The translations under genes were made by a program, and so were the position numbers. Below are positions 37,377 through 44,816 of a DNA stretch of 64,000 nucleotides, piece by piece. Numbering within the stretch: the stretch's first letter is position 1; every line of letters starts with the position of its first letter. The stretch is from CAJWOS01 sp964502005 (lineage in GTDB: Bacteria; Myxococcota_A; UBA796; UBA2385), in NCBI GenBank assembly GCA_964502005.1, contig CAZCUX010000019.1, forward strand, positions 1 to 64,000, read 5' to 3'. The notes under the pieces were generated by a model. The model was not told where the DNA came from. It searched no databases and saw nothing but the letters and a program-made list of their open reading frames with translations.

Positions 37377-39446
37377 ATGGCGAAGAAGAACCATACCGGC
37401 GGACTTGCCGTTCCCTTCGACCGGGTCCGAAACATCGGTATCGCGGCCCATATCGATGCCGGCAAGACCACCCTGACCGAGCGAATCCTGTTCTACACCG
37501 GCGCTTCTCACAAGATCGGCGAGGTCCACGACGGCGCTGCCACGATGGACTTTATGGCTGAAGAGCGTGCCCACGGCATTACCATCGGAAGTGCCGTCAC
37601 CCAGTGCCCGTGGCAGGACCACCTCATTCAAGTGGTCGACACCCCTGGACACGTCGACTTCACCATCGAAGTTGAGCGCGCCATGCGTGTTCTCGACGGA
37701 GCGGTCATCGTGATGGACGGCGTTCGCGGTGTCGAGCCGCAGACCGAAACCGTGTGGCGGCAAGCGAGCCGCTTCGACATCCCACGTGTCGTCTTCGTAA
37801 ACAAGATGGACCGCCCCGGAGCCGACCTCGAACGGTGCATGAAGAGCATCGAGCGACGCCTTGGCGGCCATCCGGTGCCCGTGTGTGTGCCGTTGGCCGA
37901 TGACCACACGATTCTCGACCTTGTGCGCGGTGAAGTGATTTCCTTCTCCGGCGACCGGGGCGAGCAGGTCACCCGCAAGCCCGTGCCCGAAGACCTTCAG
38001 GACGTCTACCAAACGCACCGCGAGACGATGCTGCTCGCGTGCGCCGAGGTCGACCCGGAGCTCGAAGACCTCGTGCTCGAAGAGGCCGACATTCCCGTCG
38101 AGCGCGTCATCGCGGCGCTCCGCGCAGGCACGATTTCCGGCCAGATGCACCCCATCTTCGGCGGAAGCGCCTTGCGCAACTGGGGCGTGCAAGCCCTCCT
38201 CGACGGTGTTCTCGCGCTTTTGCCGAACCCGTTGGAGCGCCCTCCCGCCCCCGCCCACTTGGTCCCGAGCGGCGACGACACCACCGTCGAGATGACCCCC
38301 GACGGCAGCCTCGTGGCCCTGGTGTTCAAGGTGCAGTTGTGGGAAGGACGGCGCCACGTCTTCATTCGTGTTTACCGCGGCCACATCGAGGCCGGCCAGC
38401 AAGTCGTTCTCGCCGGACGCGACACGAAAGAGCGCGTCGCGCGCATCTTTGAAGTCAGCGCCGGTTCGAAGACCCGCGCCGACGCCGCGAGCGCCGGCCA
38501 AATCGTGCTCCTCGCGGGCCTTCGCCATGCCACCACCGGCGATACCTTGTGCGCAGACGACGGCCCAGAGCTGCTGCTTGAGCGCATTGACACCAAGGAG
38601 CCCGTTCTTGGCCTCGCTATCGAAGCCATGAGCACCGCCGAAGAAGAGAAGCTCATCGAAGTGCTCGGCAAGGTGTGCGAAGAAGACCCCACCGTGCGCT
38701 TTATCGAAGACAAAGACACCGGCGAGCGCGTGCTGCGCGGCATGGGCGAGCTGCACCTGCAAATCATCTTCGAGCGTATCGAGCGCGAATTTGGTTTGAA
38801 GGTACGCACGGGACGCCCCACCGTCATGTCTCGTGAGACCATCGCAAGCAAAGGAGCCGGCGATGTCACCGTCGACCGCGTGCTGCACTTCGGCGACACC
38901 CCCGTTCCGCTCAAAGCCCGCTGCAAGGCCGTTGTGGCCCCCCGCACCCGCGACGCTGGCATGGCTGTCACCGTGCAGCCCACCATCCTCCCCGCTGGCG
39001 CGACCCTCACCGACGCACAACGCGACGCCCTGCAGGCCGGTGTACAAGACGCCACCATGGCCGGCCCCGTCGAAGGTGCCGTGCTGCAGGACGTCTCGGT
39101 GGAATTGCAAGAGGTCGAGGTGTTCGCCGAAGGGAGCACCCCGCAAGCTCTGCGGATTGCCGCATCACAAGCTGTCCGCGAGGCCTTGGCCAACGGTGGC
39201 GGGCAAGTGTTGCGCCCGCTCATGAAGGTAGAGGTCGTGGTGCCCGACGAAAACCTCGGCGGCGTCCTGGGCGACCTTCAGTCCCGCGGTGCCTCCATCA
39301 CGGGCCAAGAAAGCGACATGGGTACGTCGACCATTCACTGCGAATGCGGCCTCAACCGTCTGCTTGGCTACACCACCGACCTTCGAAGCATGACGCGGGG
39401 CCGGGGCCAGTTCACGATGGAATTCGACCGCTTCGACGTCGCGTAG
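37377..39446 (+). CDS. Elongation factor G paralogue (EF-G2-like translational GTPase)
   Basis: This 689-residue translational GTPase has G1 AAHIDAGKTT, G3 DTPGHVDF and G4 NKMDRPGA, followed by domains II-V and ending GYTTDLRSMTRGRGQFTMEF. The G2 region reads RAHGITI rather than the usual RERGITI, and the domain IV motif around HEVDSS is absent. This suggests a paralogue rather than the standard factor, perhaps of the spdEFG2/EF-G2 recycling type known from spirochetes, planctomycetes and deltaproteobacteria. No rpsL, rpsG or tuf genes are next to it. GAGGAGG lies six bases before the ATG at 37377. The GTPase family is certain; the subfamily is an inference. Confidence 0.88.
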   Translation: MAKKNHTGGLAVPFDRVRNIGIAAHIDAGKTTLTERILFYTGASHKIGEVHDGAATMDFMAEERAHGITIGSAVTQCPWQDHLIQVVDTPGHVDFTIEVERAMRVLDGAVIVMDGVRGVEPQTETVWRQASRFDIPRVVFVNKMDRPGADLERCMKSIERRLGGHPVPVCVPLADDHTILDLVRGEVISFSGDRGEQVTRKPVPEDLQDVYQTHRETMLLACAEVDPELEDLVLEEADIPVERVIAALRAGTISGQMHPIFGGSALRNWGVQALLDGVLALLPNPLERPPAPAHLVPSGDDTTVEMTPDGSLVALVFKVQLWEGRRHVFIRVYRGHIEAGQQVVLAGRDTKERVARIFEVSAGSKTRADAASAGQIVLLAGLRHATTGDTLCADDGPELLLERIDTKEPVLGLAIEAMSTAEEEKLIEVLGKVCEEDPTVRFIEDKDTGERVLRGMGELHLQIIFERIEREFGLKVRTGRPTVMSRETIASKGAGDVTVDRVLHFGDTPVPLKARCKAVVAPRTRDAGMAVTVQPTILPAGATLTDAQRDALQAGVQDATMAGPVEGAVLQDVSVELQEVEVFAEGSTPQALRIAASQAVREALANGGGQVLRPLMKVEVVVPDENLGGVLGDLQSRGASITGQESDMGTSTIHCECGLNRLLGYTTDLRSMTRGRGQFTMEFDRFDVA

Positions 39447-39458
39447 CGGCAGAGCGCG

Positions 39459-39486
39459 ATGTCGGTGGCCGAGGGGTCACCGACAT
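39459..39486. terminator. Hairpin between convergent EF-G and secreted-protein genes
   Basis: A perfect 9-bp inverted repeat (ATGTCGGTG 39459-39467, CACCGACAT 39478-39486) with a 10-base loop fills most of the 62-base gap between the two convergent stops. There is no T run, so it would be a weak or factor-dependent terminator for either strand. Confidence 0.5.
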
Positions 39487-39508
39487 GCGGCCGACCATTC
39501 GCGCCAAG

Positions 39509-40090
39509 TCAGTCTTTCAGACACCGCACGGTGGCGTCGCGGAGGCATGTGAGGTGACAGGATTCGCGCTTCGCCGCGTCCGCGCCTTGTGCGACGAGCC
39601 ACGCATCGACCGATGGGCAGATGTCGGCGCGCGCTTTTTCGGCGACCTTCCACGCCGTTCCCACTGAATCGAGGGGCGGGCCCCGGTAGCAGGACTCGTC
39701 GGCGAGGTCGGCGATGCAGACCTGCCGCAGCAATAGCTCCGGCTCTGGCGTGCAGTTGACCCGCGCCCGCTCTTCTACCGTAGCGCGGCAACTCGTGACG
39801 TCCGGCGCGGCCGTGAGGTAGGCCATCGTGCCCGCCGCGCGCGCTGCTTGTGTGACGGCGCCTTCATGCACCATCTCGCTCAACCGCTCTTGCGCGAGGC
39901 GCTCGCCTTTGGCCGCGGAGCGCGCCGTCGAAACGGCCACCCAGGTGCCGGTCAGCGAGCACCCCGACACAGGGCCTGCAAAAACTGCCGTACAACGAAC
40001 GGGGTCGCCTGCGAAGGCCGAATTTCCCCACATCCCGACAAACAACAGGACGGACCACCGGCGGGCGGCAGGAACGAAGGGCAACGGCAT
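39509..40090 (-). CDS. Hypothetical cysteine-containing secreted protein
   Basis: This 193-residue protein has a signal peptide (RRWSVLLFVGMWGNSAFAGD, cleavage probably after AFA). The mature protein has about ten Cys spread along its length, suggesting disulfides in the periplasm, and several Ala/Glu/Arg-rich helices. I recognise no family. The ATG at 40088-40090 is preferred over the GTG two codons upstream. It lies 114 bases downstream of the HAD phosphatase on the same strand and converges with the EF-G gene. Confidence 0.6.
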   Translation of the reverse strand: MPLPFVPAARRWSVLLFVGMWGNSAFAGDPVRCTAVFAGPVSGCSLTGTWVAVSTARSAAKGERLAQERLSEMVHEGAVTQAARAAGTMAYLTAAPDVTSCRATVEERARVNCTPEPELLLRQVCIADLADESCYRGPPLDSVGTAWKVAEKARADICPSVDAWLVAQGADAAKRESCHLTCLRDATVRCLKD

Positions 40091-40204
40091 CCACACCTCG
40101 GGACCAAGAGAGTGCCGCCCCTAACCCGCTGCGGCACGCAAAAGCGGCGCGCTCGTCCTTCGGGACCACCAAATGACACCGATTGGCGCCCAGGGGTACG
40201 TCGT

Positions 40205-40828
40205 CTACGGCAACAAAACCGGGAGCGGCCAAAGATGAGGCACGATGATGTCCGCGGCGGCGATATCCCCTTGGTCGCCCTCCCGGTCTACCAGGAGGGT
40301 CGCGGTGCCTGCCGCTCGCCCTGCTTCGACATCGTACCGGAAGTCGCCGACCATCACCGCTTCTTCCGGAGACGCCCCGACGCGCTGCAAAATATGGAAG
40401 ATGCCGTCTGGTTCGGGCTTCGGCGGCGCACACCCCCGGCCCAAAACGAGGTTCGCCGCAAACGCATCCTGCAAACCGATTGCAGCGAGCGTCAGGTGGG
40501 CCAAATCTGCGCGGTTGCGGGTGAGAATACCGAGCACGCACCCCGCTGCGCGCAGGTGGGCCACCAGCGCCGCAGCGTCGTCCTGCATCTCCGCACGACG
40601 GGCAATGTCCTCCTCCCAAGCACCCAGCCAGCGCTCGGCGGCGGCGCGGCCTTCGGGCGAGCGACGGGCCAGGTTTCCGAGGATGTCTTCGTGTTCTGGG
40701 ATGCCGAGCGCCTGCCGCGCATACGAGAAATCGTGGGCGGGAACGGTCAACGTGCCGTCCATGTCAAACACCCACACCCGCCGACGCGACCAATCTACGA
40801 CCGCTGGTGTTGTCGGCCCGCGCTTCAC
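40205..40828 (-). CDS. HAD-superfamily phosphatase, phosphoglycolate-phosphatase-like
   Basis: This 207-residue HAD subfamily IA hydrolase contains motif I FDMDGT (nucleophile Asp22, acid/base Asp24), motif II LTRN, motif III Lys in CAPPKPEPD, and motif IV VMVGDFRYD. The helical cap between motifs I and II is of the small-phosphatase type. Phosphoglycolate phosphatase is the nearest named relative, but HAD sequences do not reveal substrate. The start is the GTG at 40826-40828, which overlaps the stop of the upstream repeat protein (GTGA), so the two are coupled. Confidence 0.85.
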   Translation of the reverse strand: MKRGPTTPAVVDWSRRRVWVFDMDGTLTVPAHDFSYARQALGIPEHEDILGNLARRSPEGRAAAERWLGAWEEDIARRAEMQDDAAALVAHLRAAGCVLGILTRNRADLAHLTLAAIGLQDAFAANLVLGRGCAPPKPEPDGIFHILQRVGASPEEAVMVGDFRYDVEAGRAAGTATLLVDREGDQGDIAAADIIVPHLWPLPVLLP

Positions 40829-41511
40829 GCGCTGGTGCCGTTGTTATCCGGGCGCACGATGTGACGGCCCGGCGAGACTTCCAAGGGCTCTTCGCCATGG
40901 CCAATTCGCGCGGAGAGTGAGCTGGCCGAACGTGCCTTTGCGCCCTCCGACTCGATGTTTTGCATCGTACGCAGGCCTTCGGTGGTAAACCCGCCGAGCG
41001 GCGTTTCGCCACGCTGGAGACGGGCCGAAAGCGTGGTGGCGGTGCGGGCTTCGGAGCCCATCCGCTCCGAATTGGCCCCTGGCCGCATGGCCTTCATCGA
41101 CGCAAGCGAGCCGGCATTCCACTGCCCGAGCGGACGCGCGCCCTTGGCAATCGTGGTGGAGAGCGCGGGCTTCGCGTTGTTGGCGGTGCCCTGCTCCACG
41201 ATGGCGTTTCCGCTGATGCGCCCGTTGGCTTCGAGCGAGCGGGAGGTAGGTAGGTTGAGCAAACGCGGCGCCACTTCGGGAACATCGTTTGCGTGACCAG
41301 CCTGGGGCAACGACGCGAGCGTAGGCGTAGCTGCCCGACGACGTGCCGCTTCGCGTCCCGCCTCGCTGATATTCACGACCACGCCGGAATTGAGCCGCGC
41401 TGGAATCCGCTCGATTTCGGCGGTTGGCGCAGGCCCCATTACGCGTGGCTGCACCTGCGCGATGGCAGAAGCACTGCCACTGACAGCAGACAACGTAGAA
41501 ACACCCGTCAT
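40825..41511 (-). CDS. Hypothetical protein with C-terminal 39-40-residue tandem repeats
   Basis: This 228-residue protein of unknown family lacks a signal peptide and membrane helices and is rich in Ala, Ser, Arg and Gly. From residue 119 it carries two and a half repeats of about 39-40 residues: unit 1 starts TTIAKGARPLGQW (119), unit 2 starts TTLSARLQRGETPLGGF (159), and a partial unit starts SSLSARIGHGEEPLE (198). Each full unit continues to a conserved S-E-x-x-x-A-R stretch. The N-terminal part is low-complexity. It starts at the ATG at 41509-41511 and is coupled to the HAD phosphatase. A cytoplasmic scaffold or binding role is conceivable but unsupported. Confidence 0.6.
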   Translation of the reverse strand: MTGVSTLSAVSGSASAIAQVQPRVMGPAPTAEIERIPARLNSGVVVNISEAGREAARRRAATPTLASLPQAGHANDVPEVAPRLLNLPTSRSLEANGRISGNAIVEQGTANNAKPALSTTIAKGARPLGQWNAGSLASMKAMRPGANSERMGSEARTATTLSARLQRGETPLGGFTTEGLRTMQNIESEGAKARSASSLSARIGHGEEPLEVSPGRHIVRPDNNGTSA

Positions 41512-41854
41512 GTTTCACCACTTGCCCGCACCCGCCGGTGCGGAGGAATCGCCGCAGATCGCACGCATGTGCACACGACCCACGATTCACCTTACCTCGG
41601 AATCGGAGAAACAATCAAATTTCGCTCAAGTTTTTGTGGGACCAACCGAGGCCCGCCGCGCACAATTCGTATCCACCCGTTCGCGCGCACGAAAAAAGCG
41701 TGACTCATAATAGAGTTACGTTCGATAAGCCGCGGAGACTCTGGCTCCGCGGCCGCTGCGGAGACCTTAGGCTCCGCAGCGCCAGCGGAGACCGAAGGGC
41801 TCCGCTGGGCCCACCAAAGAACCCAGACGCGACAAACGCGACATCGGGCTCTGG
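41512..41854. other. Intergenic region holding the triple-hairpin array
   Basis: This 343-base gap separates the repeat-protein gene from pgsA, both on the minus strand. The right part contains three contiguous hairpins (41729-41808). The left part should contain the promoter of the repeat-protein/HAD pair. I see no coding frame with protein-like sequence. Confidence 0.6.
41729..41808. repeat. Three contiguous hairpins with a shared GCGGAG/CTCCGC core
   Basis: Three perfect inverted repeats lie end to end. Hairpin 1 spans 41729-41753 (9-bp stem, 7-base loop). Hairpin 2 spans 41754-41781 (10-bp stem, 8-base loop). Hairpin 3 spans 41782-41808 (9-bp stem, 9-base loop). All share the inner stem GCGGAG/CTCCGC and similar loops starting AC. 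The outer base pairs differ between copies (GCC/GGC, CGCT/AGCG, CCA/TGG) yet always remain complementary, as expected if pairing is selected. The array begins 46 bases past the pgsA stop. It may be a terminator cluster, a REP-like element or a structured RNA. Confidence 0.85.
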
Positions 41855-42445
41855 TTAGGCTTCGTCCGCCGAGCGAATTTTTGCGGCGCCCTGCTGGAAG
41901 AACTGCACCAGATATTCGAGGGCGCTGGCCATCGAGAAGAAGGTAGCGACGTACAACAAGGCCAAGCCGACACGCCGGGGGTCGGAGCCGAAGTCTTCCC
42001 AGCCCCACCACATGAAGCCGAGCGCGGTGCCTTGGAACGCCGTCTTGAACTTGCCGAGCGTGCTGGCGCTGATGACCATGCCCTCTTGGCTCGCGATTCC
42101 GCGCAGGCCGGTGATGGCGATTTCGCGGCACAACAACAAGGCGGCGAGCCAGCCCGGCACCCAGGTGCGCTCGACCATCATGATGAGGGTGGTGGCGACC
42201 ATGAGCTTGTCGGCCATGGGGTCGAGGTAGGCGCCCGCGGCGCTCGTGAGGCCCCACCGCCGCGCGAGCCAGCCATCGACGATGTCGGTAATCATGGCCC
42301 CCACAAACAATACCCAGCCGATGCGCAATTCTTCGGTGGAGGGGTCGCTCCACAATAGGACCGGCATTGCAGGCACAAGCGCAATTCGGAGCACAGTGAG
42401 GGTATTGGGAAGGTTCCAAAACGCAGCGCGGCGAAACACGCTCAT
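41855..42445 (-). CDS. pgsA: CDP-diacylglycerol-glycerol-3-phosphate 3-phosphatidyltransferase
   Basis: This is a membrane enzyme of phosphatidylglycerol synthesis, 196 residues with several membrane helices. It contains the CDP-alcohol phosphotransferase motif D-x2-D-G-x2-A-R-x8-G-x3-D-x3-D, as DIVDGWLARRWGLTSAAG followed by AYLDPMADK. NLPNTLTVLRIALVP near the start and LREIAITGLRG-like sequence are typical of PgsA. The ATG at 42443-42445 overlaps the stop of the lytic transglycosylase (ATGA), so the two are translated together. Another CDP-alcohol transferase is possible, but PgsA is the best fit. Confidence 0.9.
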   Translation of the reverse strand: MSVFRRAAFWNLPNTLTVLRIALVPAMPVLLWSDPSTEELRIGWVLFVGAMITDIVDGWLARRWGLTSAAGAYLDPMADKLMVATTLIMMVERTWVPGWLAALLLCREIAITGLRGIASQEGMVISASTLGKFKTAFQGTALGFMWWGWEDFGSDPRRVGLALLYVATFFSMASALEYLVQFFQQGAAKIRSADEA

Positions 42446-43128
42446 GGGTAGCTGCCTGGAGTGAGGGGGATGTCTTCGGGGACCACCGGACGCGTCATAC
42501 ACAGGAAGTCGTAGACATCCATGACCCGCACAACGTAATGCTGGGTCTCTTGAAATGGGGGTATTCCGTGGTGCTTTTCGACATTGTGCGGCCCTGCGTT
42601 GTATCCAGCGATGGCATGGCGCAGGTTGGGAAACTTCTCAAGCAGCATCTTTAGGTAGCGCACGCCCCCATCGATGTTTTGCACCGGATCCCACGGGTCG
42701 GTGACACCCAACTGCTTGGCGGTGCCGGGCATGAGCTGCATCAGCCCCATGGCACCTACCGGTGACAACGCATTCGGGTTCATGCCGCTCTCCGCCACCG
42801 CGACGGCCTTGATGAGCTCGGGCGAAACACCGTAACGAACCGAGGCTTCGAGGATTTCGTCGTCCCAGGTGTCGAGCAGCGGAAAAGTTCGGGTGTTGAC
42901 CTTTGCCCGCGACGGAAGGGGCTTGTGGTCGAGAAACAGAGGCACGAAACCGTCGGTTGTCGGCGAGTCGGTAAACAACAACGTACCGTTTGACAGCTCA
43001 GCCCGGTAGATGTCCGTGGCGTGAGCTGTCGATCCAACAACGGCAGCGATGGCGATGACGGGGAACACGCGCCGAGGGTACAAGGCGCGCGCGTAGCCGG
43101 CAACTGTCGCCACGATTTTCTCTCCCAT
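42442..43128 (-). CDS. Lytic transglycosylase with DUF4124-like N-terminal segment
   Basis: This is a periplasmic peptidoglycan lytic transglycosylase of 228 residues. An N-terminal signal (VFPVIAIAAVVGSTAHA) precedes a short DUF4124-like strand pair (IYRAELSNGTLLFTDSP). The SLT domain (about 95-200) has catalytic Glu113 in VAVAESGMNPNALSPVGA, then MGLMQLMPGTAKQLGV and AIAGYNAGPHNVEKHHG. It cleaves the MurNAc-GlcNAc bond to give 1,6-anhydromuropeptides. The start ATG is at 43126-43128 and the stop overlaps pgsA. The gene diverges from nadB with only 44 bases between the starts. Confidence 0.92.
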   Translation of the reverse strand: MGEKIVATVAGYARALYPRRVFPVIAIAAVVGSTAHATDIYRAELSNGTLLFTDSPTTDGFVPLFLDHKPLPSRAKVNTRTFPLLDTWDDEILEASVRYGVSPELIKAVAVAESGMNPNALSPVGAMGLMQLMPGTAKQLGVTDPWDPVQNIDGGVRYLKMLLEKFPNLRHAIAGYNAGPHNVEKHHGIPPFQETQHYVVRVMDVYDFLCMTRPVVPEDIPLTPGSYP

Positions 43129-43172
43129 TGGCGTTATGCGGCCAGTCCAGCGAGGCTGGCGGAGGAACCAGG

Positions 43173-44813
43173 ATGTCACCAGCATTGGACCGAAGCGCCG
43201 CAGAAGCCATCTTCAGCGACGTGTTGATTATTGGCAGCGGTCTCGCTGGCTTGCGCCTCGCACTCGAAATGGCGCCCTACGGCAAGGTGCGTATTATCAC
43301 CAAGGCCGAGCGCACCGAAGGCAATTCGCGCTACGCACAAGGGGGCATCGCCGCTGCGTGGCGCGAGAGCGATTCGTGGGAACAGCACGTCGAAGACACG
43401 ATGGTGGCAGGCGCGGGCTTGTGCCGCCGCGAAGTGGTAGAACGCACCGCACGAGAGGCGCGCGACCGTGTGGCCGAACTCATCGACCTGGGCGTAGAAT
43501 TCGACCGCTGGCATGAGCAGCCGGAGCTCTACGACCTCCACAAAGAAGGCGGGCACTCCAAACGCCGCATTCTCCACGCCAAAGACCTCACGGGCGCAGA
43601 AATCATGCGCGCGTTGTTGGCGCGGGTCGATGAACAGCCGGACATCGAGGTTTTCGAGCAACATATCGTCGTCGACCTCATCACTGAGGGCTGGCTCGCG
43701 CGCCATCGGGGCGAATTGCCGCCCGTGCCCGACCGCGTGCTCGGCGCGTATGTGCTCGACCAAAGCAGCGGCCAGGTGCGCGCCTTCACCGCGCGAGTGG
43801 TCGCCGTGTGTACCGGCGGCTCGGGCCAAGTGTACCTCCACACCTCGAACAGCAACGTCGCCACGGGCGATGGCGTCGCGATGTGCTACCGGGCCGGCGC
43901 GCGCGTCGCCAACATGGAGTTTGTGCAGTTTCACCCGACAACGCTGCACCAGCCCGATTCCGAGCCCTTTCTCATTAGCGAAGCATTGCGGGGCGAAGGG
44001 GGGCGGCTCCGCTTGGCCAACGGCGAAGCGTTTATGGAGCGCTACGACCCGCGAAAAGAGCTTGCACCCCGCGATATCGTCGCCCGCGCCATCGACGCCG
44101 AGTTGAAGCGAACGGGCGCACCGTGCGTCTATCTTGACATGACCCACTTCGACCGGGCCACCCACGAGCACCACTTTCCCAACATCTACAAAAAGTGTCT
44201 GTCGGTGGGCATCGACATGGCCGACACCCCCATCCCGGTGGTGCCCGCGGCGCACTACCAATGCGGCGGCGTGCGGGTCGACGAAAACAGCGAAAGCGAC
44301 GTTCACAACCTGTTTGTCATCGGTGAGGCATCGTGCACCGGACTGCACGGCGCCAATCGCCTCGCGAGCAACTCTCTCCTCGAGGCGGTGGTGTTCGCCC
44401 ATGCCGCCGGCCGCACCATCCGCAACCGCCTCGCGGAGATTCCGGCCCCGCCCGCCGTTCCCGCTTGGGACCCCGGCCGCAGCGTAGAGCCCGATGAGCA
44501 GGTGGTTATCACCCATGTGTGGGACGAAGTACAGCGTCTTATGTGGAACTACGTCGGTATTGTACGCACATCCCGTCGTCTGCGACGCGCGCGGATGCGC
44601 CTCGACCTCATCGAGCAAGAAATCGAGTCGTATTATTGGGACTACCAGCTCACCGGCGACCTGATTGAGCTGCGCAATATCGTGCAGGTGGCCGGCCTTG
44701 TGGTGGACTGCGCCATGCAGCGCCGTGAGAGCCGCGGCCTGCACACCACCCTCGATTACCCCGAGCCGAACCAGCGCTTTTTGCGCGACACGATTGTGCA
44801 GCGCCGCTGGTGA
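43173..44813 (+). CDS. nadB: L-aspartate oxidase
   Basis: This is the FAD enzyme that oxidises L-aspartate to iminoaspartate, the first step of de novo NAD synthesis. It has 546 residues. The FAD-binding GSGLAG lies at 21-26. TEGNSRYAQGGIAAAW matches the NadB active-site region, and EFVQFHPTTLH, ISEALRGEGGRL, MTHFDRATHEHHFPNIY and GEASCTGLHGANRLASNSLLE are all family hallmarks. The C-terminal helical domain (VWDEVQRLMWNYVGIVR) is complete. GGAGGAACC precedes the ATG at 43173; the frame opens earlier within the divergent gap. nadA and nadC are not in this window. Confidence 0.96.
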   Translation: MSPALDRSAAEAIFSDVLIIGSGLAGLRLALEMAPYGKVRIITKAERTEGNSRYAQGGIAAAWRESDSWEQHVEDTMVAGAGLCRREVVERTAREARDRVAELIDLGVEFDRWHEQPELYDLHKEGGHSKRRILHAKDLTGAEIMRALLARVDEQPDIEVFEQHIVVDLITEGWLARHRGELPPVPDRVLGAYVLDQSSGQVRAFTARVVAVCTGGSGQVYLHTSNSNVATGDGVAMCYRAGARVANMEFVQFHPTTLHQPDSEPFLISEALRGEGGRLRLANGEAFMERYDPRKELAPRDIVARAIDAELKRTGAPCVYLDMTHFDRATHEHHFPNIYKKCLSVGIDMADTPIPVVPAAHYQCGGVRVDENSESDVHNLFVIGEASCTGLHGANRLASNSLLEAVVFAHAAGRTIRNRLAEIPAPPAVPAWDPGRSVEPDEQVVITHVWDEVQRLMWNYVGIVRTSRRLRRARMRLDLIEQEIESYYWDYQLTGDLIELRNIVQVAGLVVDCAMQRRESRGLHTTLDYPEPNQRFLRDTIVQRRW

Positions 44814-44816
44814 GGC

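Noticed and set aside
37275..39146. 623-codon minus-strand open frame antisense to the EF-G gene
   Set aside because: The GTPase motifs are on the plus strand. The antisense product has no start signal or domain.
41729..41808. CRISPR array
   Set aside because: The three units are contiguous hairpins with no spacers and with differing outer stems; no cas genes are present.
43176..44744. 522-codon minus-strand open frame antisense to nadB
   Set aside because: nadB motifs on the plus strand are complete; the minus-strand frame is a composition artefact.
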